Shown: piece after piece, positions 55,136 to 63,699 of the stretch
Position numbering within the stretch: the stretch's first letter is position 1
Layout: the number at the start of each line of letters is the position of its first letter
From: LMUY01 sp965198565
GTDB lineage: Bacteria > Pseudomonadota > Alphaproteobacteria > Acetobacterales > Acetobacteraceae
DNA length: 64,000 bases
NCBI GenBank assembly: GCA_965198565.1
Contig: OZ240665.1
Coordinates: 4,526,001 to 4,590,000 of the forward strand
Direction of reading: 5' to 3'
Notes under the pieces: model-generated
What the model was told of the DNA's origin: nothing
Database searches by the model: none
Seen by the model: only the letters and a program-made list of their open reading frames with translations
Program-made: the position numbers and the translations under genes

Positions 55136-56897
55136 CCGCAGCCATCGGCGGCAATGCGGCGAGGTCTGCCGCGGCTTCCACCACCCCCCGGCCATGCGCC
55201 CGCTCCAGCCAGGTGCGCGCCTGCGGCAGGTCCCGCTCGCCGGCGAGTTCGCGCGCCAGGTAGCGCCCGAGCATCATCTGTGCGTAGGCATGCCCCCGCT
55301 CGGCCGCCATGCGGAACCAAACCTGCGCTTTTGGCCGGTCGACCGGGACGTCGTGGCCGCCGCCATACAGCGCGCCAACCGCGAACATGGCGCCGATATG
55401 GCTTTCCTTGGCGGCGCCCAGAAACAGCGCCAGAGCGGCCTTGTGATCGCGCTTGCCGCCGCGGCCGTTCACCAGCATTTCGGCCAGCGCGACCCGCGCG
55501 TCGACCAGGCCGGCCTCGGCGGCGCGGGTGATCCAGGCGCGGCCTTCCACCTCGTTGCGTTCGACCCCGCGGCCCTCGGTCAGCATGCGGCCATACCAGT
55601 GCTGGGCGGTGACGACGCCCTCGGCCGCCTTTCGCAGCCATTGCGCGGCCCGGTGGTCGTCCCGCTCGACGCCGACGCCCTCGGCCAAGCACACGCCGAA
55701 GTTGAACGCGGCCACCAAGTCGCCGCTTTGCGCCGCCTGCTCGAACCACTCGCGGGTGCGGATGCGGTCGTCCTCGCTGCCGGCGCCCTTCAGCAGCAGA
55801 TTGGCGAGGTCGGATTGCGAGGCGGTGTGGCCGAGCTCGGCCGCCTGGCGGAACCAGCGTGCGGCCTCCTCCCGATCGCGCGCCATGCCGGCGCCGGTGA
55901 GGTGCAGCATGGCCAGGGCGCGCGCGGCGGCGGCATGGCCGAGGCTGGCGGCACGGGTGAACCAGATGGCGGCCTCGGCATAGTTCGGCGGCAGGTCGCC
56001 ACCCTTGGCGTAGATGTCGCCCACCAAGGCGGCGGCCTCGGCGTCACCCGCCAGCGCGGCCTTGCGCAGCCAGGACTCGCCGCTCACCCGGTCGACCGGG
56101 ACGCCCTTGCCCTCCATGAGAGCCAGCCCCCAGCGCGCCTGCGCCGGGCGCACCCCGACCTCGGCGCCCCGGCGGTAGAGCTGGGCCGCGCGGCTGAGGT
56201 TCCGCTCGACGCCGATGGCGTGTTCGAACATGACGCCGTGGAGGTAGACCGCCATCGGCAGTCCGCTGGCAGCGGCTTCGGCCATCAGCGTCGCCGCTTC
56301 CGCCTGTTGCGCCTCCGAGGGCGCCCCACCCGCCCGCAGCAGCGCCAGCCCCAGCTTGCCCTGCGCGCTGTTCCCGGCGGCGGACTGGCAATACAGCGCT
56401 TCGGCCGCCGCCAGATCCCGCATGTCGGCTGGGCCGGAGGTGAGGATGGTTGCCAGCACGGCCTGGCCGTCTGCCGAGCCGGCCTCGGCAGCGCGCCGGG
56501 CCCATTTGGCGGCGTTCAGGTAATCCGGGCCGCCGCCATTCGCATCACCGCCATTCGCATCGCCGCGGGGCGCCACGCTGAACAGCCCCGTCGAGCCGTC
56601 CGCCGGGCGGATGAGGCCGTGGAGATACATGGCGCCCAGCCTCGCCTGCGCGTCGAGATGGCCCGCGTTGGCGGCCCGCTCCATCCAGGCCACGGCTTCG
56701 GAGACGCTAGGGGGAACGCCCAACGCTTCCATGTAGGCGAGGCTGACGCGGAATTGCGCCTCCGGATGACCCCGGCGCGCGAGGCGGGCCAGGATGGCGA
56801 AGGCGGCCGCGTGCTTGCCAAGCCCATGCAGCCGCCGGGCGCGCGCCAGGCCGGACCGCCCGGGCGCTCGCGCGAACAGGCGAGACAGCAGCCGCAT
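55095..56897 (-). CDS. Sel1-repeat protein
   Basis: A 600-residue solenoid of about 13-14 Sel1-like repeats, each near 36 residues with the pattern A-x2-G-x2-A-x3-L-x2-Y-x-G-x-G (for example AGHLDAQARLGAMYLHG, LGHAAAARALAMLHLTGAG, SGDLVAAFNFGVCLAEGVG). Such proteins act as scaffolds in exopolysaccharide regulation and secretion. The N-terminus (LLSRLFARAPGRSG) is basic and has no clear signal peptide. The ATG at 56897 is preferred to a TTG at 56918. It lies 46 bases after the HlyD gene and overlaps the glycosyltransferase start. Confidence 0.9.
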   Translation of the reverse strand: MRLLSRLFARAPGRSGLARARRLHGLGKHAAAFAILARLARRGHPEAQFRVSLAYMEALGVPPSVSEAVAWMERAANAGHLDAQARLGAMYLHGLIRPADGSTGLFSVAPRGDANGGDANGGGPDYLNAAKWARRAAEAGSADGQAVLATILTSGPADMRDLAAAEALYCQSAAGNSAQGKLGLALLRAGGAPSEAQQAEAATLMAEAAASGLPMAVYLHGVMFEHAIGVERNLSRAAQLYRRGAEVGVRPAQARWGLALMEGKGVPVDRVSGESWLRKAALAGDAEAAALVGDIYAKGGDLPPNYAEAAIWFTRAASLGHAAAARALAMLHLTGAGMARDREEAARWFRQAAELGHTASQSDLANLLLKGAGSEDDRIRTREWFEQAAQSGDLVAAFNFGVCLAEGVGVERDDHRAAQWLRKAAEGVVTAQHWYGRMLTEGRGVERNEVEGRAWITRAAEAGLVDARVALAEMLVNGRGGKRDHKAALALFLGAAKESHIGAMFAVGALYGGGHDVPVDRPKAQVWFRMAAERGHAYAQMMLGRYLARELAGERDLPQARTWLERAHGRGVVEAAADLAALPPMAADAARPAITSSAAD

Positions 56898-56943
56898 CAC
56901 AGACCAGCGTGCGGACAAGCGACGTGTTGGCGGCGGCCGGCGA

Positions 56944-58341
56944 TCACGGCTCGCGCATCCCGTCCATGGCGACGGGCAGGGCGCGGCTGAGCAGGTAGGT
57001 CAGCACGGTCCGCTTGCCGACCATGACATCGGCCGTCACGGGCATGCCGGGGGTGATCTGGAAGCCCTTCGGCGTGTCGTGCAGCGCCACCTGATCGAGC
57101 GACACCTTGATGCGGTAGTAGTTCTTCGCGGTGTCGTTCTCGGGCACGCGCATGGTGTTCTTGGTGGGCTGCTCGTTCTGCTCGGTGGCGAAGCTGTCCG
57201 GGCTCACGGTCTGCACCGTGCCGTGCGCCATGCCGTAATGGGTGAACGGGAAGGTGTCGAACTTGATCGTTACCTTGTCGCCGGGATGCACGAAGCCGGC
57301 GTCGACGCCCGGGACCCGGGCCTCCACGTCGAGCGGGGCATCGAGCGGGACCAGGGTGAAGAACGGGTCGCCCGATTGCAGCACGGAGCCGACCGAGACA
57401 TGGGCCTTGGTCAGCACGGTCGCGTCGGCCGGCGCGCGCAGCTCCACCAGCCGGCGGCGGAGCTCGGCCTTGTGCAGGTTGCCCTCGGCCTCATCCAGCT
57501 TGCGGGTGGCCTCGGTCTCGTCCTGCAGCGCCTTGGCGTGCCAGTCCTTGTCGTAGGCGGCCGCTTCGGACTGCATGGCCTGCAGGTCCTGGGCGGCGGA
57601 CTTGGCGGTTTGCTGGGCCTCGCCGAGGCCGCGCTGCATGTCGAGCTTGGTGTCGGTGGCCTGCAGCAGGTTGAGCTGGCTGCCCCAGCCGAGCTGCTGC
57701 AGTTCGCGCCGCTTGCCCTCGACCGTGGTCGCGACCTGGACGCGGTCGGTGTAGGACTGGATGTCCCCGGCGGCCTTGGCCAGGGTGGCTTGCAGGCCGA
57801 CGATCTTTTCGCGGTAGTTCTGCAGCCGTGCCTGGCGTTCGGCCCGGCGCTGCAGGAAGATGGATTGCTGGACCGCGGCCGCCGGGTCGCCGATGGCGGG
57901 CACGTAGTCGACGTCGGTGGCTTCGGCCTTCAGCCGCTCGGCCTCGGCGCGCAAACTGGCCGCCGAGAGCCCCAGGGCGGTGGTCTCCGAGGTTGAGTAG
58001 GTGGGGTCGAGCCGGCCCAGCAGCTCGCCTTTATGCACCACCTGGCCTTCCTGCACGTCGATCTCGCGCACGATCGCTGGGTCGAGCGGCTGGACCACGA
58101 TGGTGTCGGCGGTGGCGGCGATCTTGCCGGTCGAGGTGACGACCTTGTCGATCGGGATCAGCCCCGCTGCCAGCGCGCAGGCGCCGAACAGGCTGGCCAC
58201 GCTCCAGATCACGCCGCGGGCGAGGCCCTTCTGCCGGGCCTCCAGCAGCGCGGCGGAGGGCGAGTAGAACTCCAGCAGCGCAGGCATCTGGGCGGACTGG
58301 CCACGGGTGAGGCGCGTGCCCGGCGAGGTGGTGACGCTCAT
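56944..58341 (-). CDS. Type I secretion periplasmic adaptor (HlyD family)
   Basis: Membrane-fusion protein of 465 residues. One N-terminal membrane helix (about 43-65, VIWSVASLFGACALAAGLIP). Biotinyl-lipoyl half-motif STGKIAATADTIVVQPLD (about 69-86) and DVQEGQVVHKGELLGRLDP, a long coiled coil (about 120-295), the second lipoyl half LVELRAPADATVL, then the beta-barrel. It ends YLLSRALPVAMDGMREP, as in HlyD/PrsE relatives. It joins the adjacent ABC transporter to an outer-membrane TolC-type channel, which is not encoded in the window. Confidence 0.93.
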   Translation of the reverse strand: MSVTTSPGTRLTRGQSAQMPALLEFYSPSAALLEARQKGLARGVIWSVASLFGACALAAGLIPIDKVVTSTGKIAATADTIVVQPLDPAIVREIDVQEGQVVHKGELLGRLDPTYSTSETTALGLSAASLRAEAERLKAEATDVDYVPAIGDPAAAVQQSIFLQRRAERQARLQNYREKIVGLQATLAKAAGDIQSYTDRVQVATTVEGKRRELQQLGWGSQLNLLQATDTKLDMQRGLGEAQQTAKSAAQDLQAMQSEAAAYDKDWHAKALQDETEATRKLDEAEGNLHKAELRRRLVELRAPADATVLTKAHVSVGSVLQSGDPFFTLVPLDAPLDVEARVPGVDAGFVHPGDKVTIKFDTFPFTHYGMAHGTVQTVSPDSFATEQNEQPTKNTMRVPENDTAKNYYRIKVSLDQVALHDTPKGFQITPGMPVTADVMVGKRTVLTYLLSRALPVAMDGMREP

Positions 58342-58367
58342 GGTTTAGCTCCTGAACAGTGGCCTGG

Positions 58368-60641
58368 TTAGTCGCCTTGGGCTGCAATCGGCGCCAGCAG
58401 CGCGGCGCGGGCGCGCTCCGGGTCCATGTGGCGGTTTTGCTGCAGCCAGAGCGCACGATAGATCGGGCAGCGCTCGAGCAGCACGGTATGGGGCGCGATG
58501 TCCATCACCTTCCCCTTGTCCATCACCAGGATGAGGTCGCACTCGACCAGGGACGCGAGCCGGTGCGACACGATCATCATCGTCCGCCCCCGCCCGATGC
58601 GGGTGAGGTTGGCGTTCACCAGCGCCTCGCTCTCCGGGTCGAGCGCGCTGGTGGCCTCGTCCAGGATCAGGATGCGCGGGTCGGTGATCAGCGCGCGGGC
58701 GATCGCCAGGCGCTGCTTCTGCCCGCCGGAGAGGTTGGCGGAGCCCTCTTCCACCCAGGTTTCGTAGCCCTGCGGCAGGCGCTCGATGAACTCCTCCGCC
58801 CCGGCCAGCCTGGCGGCACGCACCACGTCCTCGATGGTGAGCCCGGCGCGGCCGGCGGTGATGTTGTCGCGCACGGTGCCGCGGAACAGGAAGTTGTCCT
58901 GCAGCACCACGCCGAACGAGCGGCGCAAGTGGGCGAGGTTGATCTCGCGCAGCTCCGAGCCGTCGATCTTGAGGAAGCCGTTGTATTCCCGGTTCACGCC
59001 CTGCAGCAGCCGCGTGAGCGTGGACTTGCCCGAGCCCGAGCGCCCCACCACGCCGAGCATGGTGCCGGCCGGGACGGAGAAGCTCACCCGGTCCAGCGCC
59101 GGCGAACGGCCGGTCGGGTAGGTGAAGCTCAGGTCCTCGAACGAGATCGCGCCCTCGAACTCGGGCCGCAAGCCGGCGCCGCTCTGTTGCTCCGGCGGGT
59201 TGTTGAGCACGGACCCCACTTCGCCCACCGCGGCGCGAACCTCGGTGAAGTCCTCGATCAGGCGCGCCATGGCGACCAGCGGCTGGGTGACGCGTCCGCC
59301 CAGCATCATGAACGCGACCAGCCCGCCGATCCCGATGTCGGACTGGTTCTGCAGCACCAGGTAGGCGCCGACCATCAGCACGCCGCGGTTGATGAACACC
59401 TCGATCGGGGTGATCAGCGTCTGCGGCCAGTTGGACAGCCGGCCGGCCTCGAGGCGCAACTCGCCGGCATTGGCGACCCGCGCGTCCCACTCCGTGCGGC
59501 GTTGCGGCTCGAGCGCCAGGGACTTCAGCGTGCGGATGCCCTGCACGCTCTCGACCATCACGCTGCTCTTGTCCGCCTCGGCGACCTGCACCTTGCCGAC
59601 GAGCCGGCCGATCGGGCGCAGGAAGCACAGGATCACCAGGGCGATCACCGCCGCCGCGACCAGCACCATCCACGCCATGGTGGCGTTCATCCAGAACAGG
59701 AACGGCAGCAGGAAGACCAGGGTGACGGAGTCGAGCAAGGTGCCCATCACCTTGCCGGTGACGAATTCGCGTACCTTATACACTTGCATGAGGCGGAACA
59801 CGGTCTGCCCCGCCTGGTGCCGCTCGAAATAGTCCAGCGGCAGGGTCAGCAGCTTGGCGAACAGATGGAGCTGCAGGCGGGTGTCGACGCGGGTGGACAC
59901 CACCTGGATGAGTTCGCGGCGGCCGTAGCCGAGCAGGGTCTCGTAGATGCAAGCGATCGCCAGGATGGCGCTCAGCAGGACCAGGGTGGACATGCTCTGA
60001 TGGCCGACGACCCGGTCGATCACCGACATGATGAGCAGCGGCGGCACGATGGTGAGCATCGACAGGGTGAGCGAGGCCAGGGCGATGTCGTTCATCAGCT
60101 TGCGCTGGCCGAGCACCAGCCGCATGACGAAGCCGAGCGAGAAGTGCTGCTCCGTCTCGCTGCCGCCGCGGGGCCGGCGCACCAGCACGGCCTCGCCCGA
60201 CCAAAGCTGGGACAGGCGCAGGCGGTCGACGGCGACGGCGTCCTGCCCGGCGGAGCGGGGGTCCCGCACCCAGACGATCTGCCGCGCCGGGTCTGCGCCG
60301 ACCAGCACGCCGGCGGAGCCATCGGTGAACAACAGCGCCACCGGGGCGATCGGGCCGCCGGCCGAGGACGTGGCCAGGCGCATCAGTTGCGGCCAGGCCA
60401 GATGGTTGGCTTTCGCCACCAGGCCGCTGTTGCGCAGCCAGGTCACCAGCGAGGCCGGCGAGGGAACCTGCTCCCCGGCATCGAGATGGTAATCGCTGCG
60501 ATCGAGGTCGAAGCCGTGATGGCGCGCCACGGCGGCGATCGCCAGCAGCCGCATCTCCGCCGCGTCGAACGCCTTGTCGTTGGCGCCTACCGTTCCCGGA
60601 TTGATGGCGGGGTCCCGCTGGTTCGCGTCGGTTCTATCCAC
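58368..60641 (-). CDS. Type I secretion ABC transporter (LapB/HlyB-like)
   Basis: Inner-membrane exporter of 757 residues. The N-terminal domain (about 24-160) is C39-peptidase-like but lacks the catalytic Cys; the usual DC-GxAC motif is replaced by LLAIAAVARHHGFDL. It is therefore a C39-like docking domain as in RTX protein exporters. Six membrane helices follow (about 175-460), then the ATPase with Walker A GRSGSGKST (about 530), signature NLSGGQKQR (about 634), Walker B LILDEATSALD (about 660) and H-loop SHR. The secreted substrate is not in the window. First gene of the long leftward run. Confidence 0.93.
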   Translation of the reverse strand: MDRTDANQRDPAINPGTVGANDKAFDAAEMRLLAIAAVARHHGFDLDRSDYHLDAGEQVPSPASLVTWLRNSGLVAKANHLAWPQLMRLATSSAGGPIAPVALLFTDGSAGVLVGADPARQIVWVRDPRSAGQDAVAVDRLRLSQLWSGEAVLVRRPRGGSETEQHFSLGFVMRLVLGQRKLMNDIALASLTLSMLTIVPPLLIMSVIDRVVGHQSMSTLVLLSAILAIACIYETLLGYGRRELIQVVSTRVDTRLQLHLFAKLLTLPLDYFERHQAGQTVFRLMQVYKVREFVTGKVMGTLLDSVTLVFLLPFLFWMNATMAWMVLVAAAVIALVILCFLRPIGRLVGKVQVAEADKSSVMVESVQGIRTLKSLALEPQRRTEWDARVANAGELRLEAGRLSNWPQTLITPIEVFINRGVLMVGAYLVLQNQSDIGIGGLVAFMMLGGRVTQPLVAMARLIEDFTEVRAAVGEVGSVLNNPPEQQSGAGLRPEFEGAISFEDLSFTYPTGRSPALDRVSFSVPAGTMLGVVGRSGSGKSTLTRLLQGVNREYNGFLKIDGSELREINLAHLRRSFGVVLQDNFLFRGTVRDNITAGRAGLTIEDVVRAARLAGAEEFIERLPQGYETWVEEGSANLSGGQKQRLAIARALITDPRILILDEATSALDPESEALVNANLTRIGRGRTMMIVSHRLASLVECDLILVMDKGKVMDIAPHTVLLERCPIYRALWLQQNRHMDPERARAALLAPIAAQGD

Positions 60642-60867
60642 GAATGCTGTTCCTCGTCCCGTAGTTCACCGCATCGAGAGGCCTTCTACGCCTCCCCTCA
60701 CGGAAAAGGGAAGCATGACAAGGTTACCGAATGATCAATCACGCGGCGTAAACGTGTTTCTGCCGCCAGCCCGAGAAGAATAACGCAACTCGACAATCCC
60801 CGCCTTGCCCTTTCTGGCAGGGGTGGCAAGGTCTCGAGTTACGGTGACGAAAGGAGACTTTGCGGTC

Positions 60868-61410
60868 ATGGAGATCCGTCCCGCGATTGAGCGCGATCTG
60901 CCTGAAATACAGGCCATCTATGCCCATCATGTTCTGAACGGCACGGGCACGTTCGAGGAGATCCCGCCCTCGCTCGAAGAGGTGACCAGCCGCTTCCAGG
61001 ACATCGTCGCCTGTGGCTGGGCTTGGCTCGCGGCCACGGACGATTCGGGTGTGCTGGGGTATGCCTACTACGCGCAAATCCGGGATCGCTCGGCCTACCG
61101 CCATACCGCCGAAGACAGCATCTACGTCCGCGAGGATGTCCGCGGCCAAGGCGTCGGCAAGGCCTTGGTGGCGCGGCTGCTGAGCGACGCCGCGGCGGCC
61201 GGCTTCCGGCAAATGGTGGCGGTGATCGGCGACAGCGAGAATGTCGGCTCCGTCGGCATGCATGCCTCGCTCGGGTTCCACCATGTCGGCACGTTGCGCG
61301 CGGTGGGGCTCAAGTTCGGGCGCTGGCTGGACGCGGTCTATATGCAGCGGGCGCTCGGAGCCGGCGACGAAGCCATCTCGGAGATCACTCCTCCCGTGTT
61401 AACGGATTAA
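60868..61410 (+). CDS. GNAT acetyltransferase (phosphinothricin acetyltransferase-like)
   Basis: N-acetyltransferase of 180 residues similar to the Pat/bar/MddA group, which acetylates phosphinothricin, methionine sulfoximine or related amino compounds. It begins MEIRPAIERDLPEIQAIYAHHVL (in pieces), a family signature. The acetyl-CoA loop is EDVRGQGVGKALV (about 88-100), followed by GDSENVGSVGMHASLGF and a WLDAVYMQ end. AAGGAG stands about 11 bases before ATG 60868; an in-frame start at 60805 would add 21 residues without homology. Confidence 0.9.
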   Translation: MEIRPAIERDLPEIQAIYAHHVLNGTGTFEEIPPSLEEVTSRFQDIVACGWAWLAATDDSGVLGYAYYAQIRDRSAYRHTAEDSIYVREDVRGQGVGKALVARLLSDAAAAGFRQMVAVIGDSENVGSVGMHASLGFHHVGTLRAVGLKFGRWLDAVYMQRALGAGDEAISEITPPVLTD

Positions 61411-61466
61411 TGACCTTTTCGTCCTACCATGGTATTAGTTTTCCCGCCAAGGATTAGGATTTCGAG

Positions 61467-61853
61467 ATGAACCAGGTCGCGTCATGGCTGGAGTTCGGCA
61501 GCAGCGACATCGAGAACGCCATGGCGCGGCTGTCGCCGGGCGAGATCGACCGGCTTGCCATCGGCACCATCCAACTGGACGCCGCAGGGACCATCCTGCA
61601 GTTCAACGCCATGGCCAAGATCACCGGCCGCAATCCGGCGGGCCTGGTCGGGCGCAACTTCTTCACGGACGTGGCGCCCTGCACCAACACGCCGACCTTC
61701 AAGGGCGCGTTTGACGAAGGCGTGCGCACCGGCGCCCTGAACGTCATGTTCGATTACGTGGTGGACTACCTGATAGCGCCCACCCGCGTGAAGGTGCACA
61801 TGAAGCAGGCGCTCACCGGGGACAGCTTCTGGGTGTTCATCAAGCGCCTTTGA
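61467..61853 (+). CDS. pyp: Photoactive yellow protein (PYP) homologue with altered pocket
   Basis: A 128-residue single PAS-domain protein. From memory of Halorhodospira PYP it aligns end to end: FGSSDIENAM, IQLDAAGTILQ, NFFTDVAPCTNTP and KVHMKQALTGDSFWVFIKRL (in pieces). The p-coumaroyl-attachment Cys is kept (Cys72, equivalent to Cys69), as are Thr50 and Arg52 equivalents (Thr53, Arg55). However, Tyr42 becomes Phe46. The Ala-Glu46-Gly-Asp segment is one residue shorter and reads Met-Ala-Lys, with no acid. Met100 becomes Ile103. GNAT lies upstream on the same strand and the amidase is convergent, overlapping 14 bases. No tyrosine ammonia-lyase or coumarate-CoA ligase is present. Confidence 0.9.
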   Translation: MNQVASWLEFGSSDIENAMARLSPGEIDRLAIGTIQLDAAGTILQFNAMAKITGRNPAGLVGRNFFTDVAPCTNTPTFKGAFDEGVRTGALNVMFDYVVDYLIAPTRVKVHMKQALTGDSFWVFIKRL

Positions 61854-62517
61854 CATGCGGCGAGGCCATCTGGGCAAGCGCCTGCGTCACCTCGCCAACG
61901 GGCAGCACGTCGGCGTATTTCACCGCCATGTCGTAGAGGCTGGCGAAGTGCGGGCTCTCGTGCCGGTCGGCCACGCATTCCTCGGGCACGATCATGCGGT
62001 AGCCGTGCGACAACCCATCGACCACGGTGGCGCGCACGCAGCCTGACGTCGAACCGCCGGTGACGATCACCGTGTCCACCCGGTGCCACACCAGCAGCGA
62101 GGCCAGGCTGGTCTCGTGGAAGGCAGAGGCCATGCGCTTGTGCAGGATGATGTCGCGGCCGCGGTCGATCTCCAGCCGGTCGTCGAACTCGGCCCGGCGC
62201 GAGCCGTGCTTGATATTCTGCAGCGAGTCCGGCGTGTCGCTGCGCGTGCCCCAGACGCCGCAATCCTCCCCGGACTCCAGGTAGGCGACGTAGGTCCAGA
62301 CCACGGGGCCGCCGAGCGCACGGCAGAGCGCGCTCACCTCGTTGATGAAGCCGAGTTGGTTCGGGTCGGTCTCGTAGGCGGTGCTGTACTCGGCGGGGAG
62401 CGTGTAGGCCTTCTGCGGATCCACGTTCACCACGGCAGGCTTGCGGCCGAAACCGAAACGGGGGCGGCGTGCAAGCTCGTGGTAGAGCGTGCGCGCGGTC
62501 TTGTCGGAACGGTCCAT
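61840..62517 (-). CDS. Isochorismatase-family amidohydrolase (N-carbamoylsarcosine amidase-like)
   Basis: Cysteine hydrolase of 225 residues. Catalytic Asp in VVNVDPQKAY (about residue 33), Lys in IILHKRMASAF (about 127) and the nucleophilic Cys in GGSTSGCVRATVVDG (about 160). The SGCVRAT context and the following YRMIVPEECVADR resemble N-carbamoylsarcosine amidase rather than RutB. It follows the RutA-like monooxygenase gene after seven bases, so the two are cotranscribed. Together they would open a nitrogen heterocycle and then hydrolyse the carbamoyl or amide product. The substrate is not known. Confidence 0.87.
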   Translation of the reverse strand: MDRSDKTARTLYHELARRPRFGFGRKPAVVNVDPQKAYTLPAEYSTAYETDPNQLGFINEVSALCRALGGPVVWTYVAYLESGEDCGVWGTRSDTPDSLQNIKHGSRRAEFDDRLEIDRGRDIILHKRMASAFHETSLASLLVWHRVDTVIVTGGSTSGCVRATVVDGLSHGYRMIVPEECVADRHESPHFASLYDMAVKYADVLPVGEVTQALAQMASPHVKGA

Positions 62518-62524
62518 GGCGCGG

Positions 62525-63646
62525 TCAGCCGTGGCGATGGCGCATGAGCGGCTGGATGTATTGGCCGAACTGCTCCATGCCGATGATGAAGTCGTCGAAG
62601 GTCATGAGAATGCCCTTGACGCCGGGCGTTTCCGCCACCTGGTCGAGCTGGCGCGCCACCGTCGCGTAGGAGCCGACCAGCTTCAGCATTCCCGTCGGGA
62701 TCGGCGCCGCCTTCTGCCGCTCGATCATCTGCCCGACGGTCGAGTCCTTGGAGGCCTTGGTATCCGCCGACGCCTGGGTGCGCTGCCATTCCAGCGCCTC
62801 CAGATCCACGCCCTCTTTATAGAGCTCCCATTTCGCCATCGCGAGTTCGTCGGTGCGGTCGGCGATCACCATCAGCAGGATGAAGGCGCCGACATCGCGC
62901 CCGCTCTCGGCGGCGGCGCGTGCCAGGCGGGCCGCGACGGGGGCGACGTTCTCCGGCTGGTTGAGCCCCCCGGCGCCGCAGAAGCAATAGTCGCCGTGTT
63001 CGGCGACGAAGCGCATGCCGCGGTCGCTCTGGCCGGCGCCCACCACCTCGATGCGGCGGGACGGCAGCGGTGCGAGGCGGCAATCCTCCATCTGGAAGAA
63101 CTCGCCCTGGAAGTCCGACCGCCCGGTTTCCCAAAGCTCGCGCATCACGGTGACGTATTCGGAGCAGTATTCATAGCGCTTGGCGAAATGCGCCTCGCCG
63201 GGCCAGAGGCCCATTTGGCGATACTCGGTCGGCTGCCAGCCCGACACGATATTCATGCCGAAGCGGCCCGGCGCGATGCTGTCGATGGTGACCGCCATGC
63301 GCGCGGCGAAGGCGGGCGGCACGGTGAGCACGGCGACGGAGGCGAACAGTTGGATGCGCCGGGTCACCGCGGCGATGCCCGCCATCAGGGTGAACGATTC
63401 GAGGTTCTCGTCCCAATAGCCGCTGGGCCCGCCAAACCCGCGCAGCTTGATCATGGAGAGCGCGAAATCGAGCCCGTAATGCTCGGCTTGCTGCACCACG
63501 GTGCGGTTGAGATCGAAGCTCGGCACGGTCTTGGGAGACGTGGTCGAGATCAGCCAGCCGCGGCTGCCAATCGGGATGAAGACGCCGAGCTTGGCTATGA
63601 TGCACTCCTGTGGCCGGTCCCCGACGGCCGATTTGCCTGCAAGCAT
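62525..63646 (-). CDS. RutA-like flavin-dependent monooxygenase
   Basis: Luciferase-like FMN monooxygenase, 373 residues from ATG 63646. It is close to pyrimidine monooxygenase RutA: LGVFIPIG-RGWLIST, DFALSMIKLRGFGGPSGYWD (in pieces), ESFTLMAGIAAVT, GAGQSDRGM and FDDFIIGMEQFGQYIQPLM (in pieces). RutA opens uracil at N3-C4. The RutC-F genes are absent. The start is unclear: family homology begins at IAKLGVF, where CAGGAG stands six bases before an ATA codon, while the nearest ordinary start (63646) adds 18 non-family residues. Confidence 0.87.
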   Translation of the reverse strand: MLAGKSAVGDRPQECIIAKLGVFIPIGSRGWLISTTSPKTVPSFDLNRTVVQQAEHYGLDFALSMIKLRGFGGPSGYWDENLESFTLMAGIAAVTRRIQLFASVAVLTVPPAFAARMAVTIDSIAPGRFGMNIVSGWQPTEYRQMGLWPGEAHFAKRYEYCSEYVTVMRELWETGRSDFQGEFFQMEDCRLAPLPSRRIEVVGAGQSDRGMRFVAEHGDYCFCGAGGLNQPENVAPVAARLARAAAESGRDVGAFILLMVIADRTDELAMAKWELYKEGVDLEALEWQRTQASADTKASKDSTVGQMIERQKAAPIPTGMLKLVGSYATVARQLDQVAETPGVKGILMTFDDFIIGMEQFGQYIQPLMRHRHG

Positions 63647-63699
63647 CGTGCCGTCAGGTGAGCGGGACCCGGGGGCAGTACCGGACCCCGCTCCAAGCG

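Noticed and set aside
58359..60734. 791-codon plus-strand frame over the type I secretion ABC gene
   Set aside because: Antisense shadow; Walker A, signature and Walker B are all on the minus strand.
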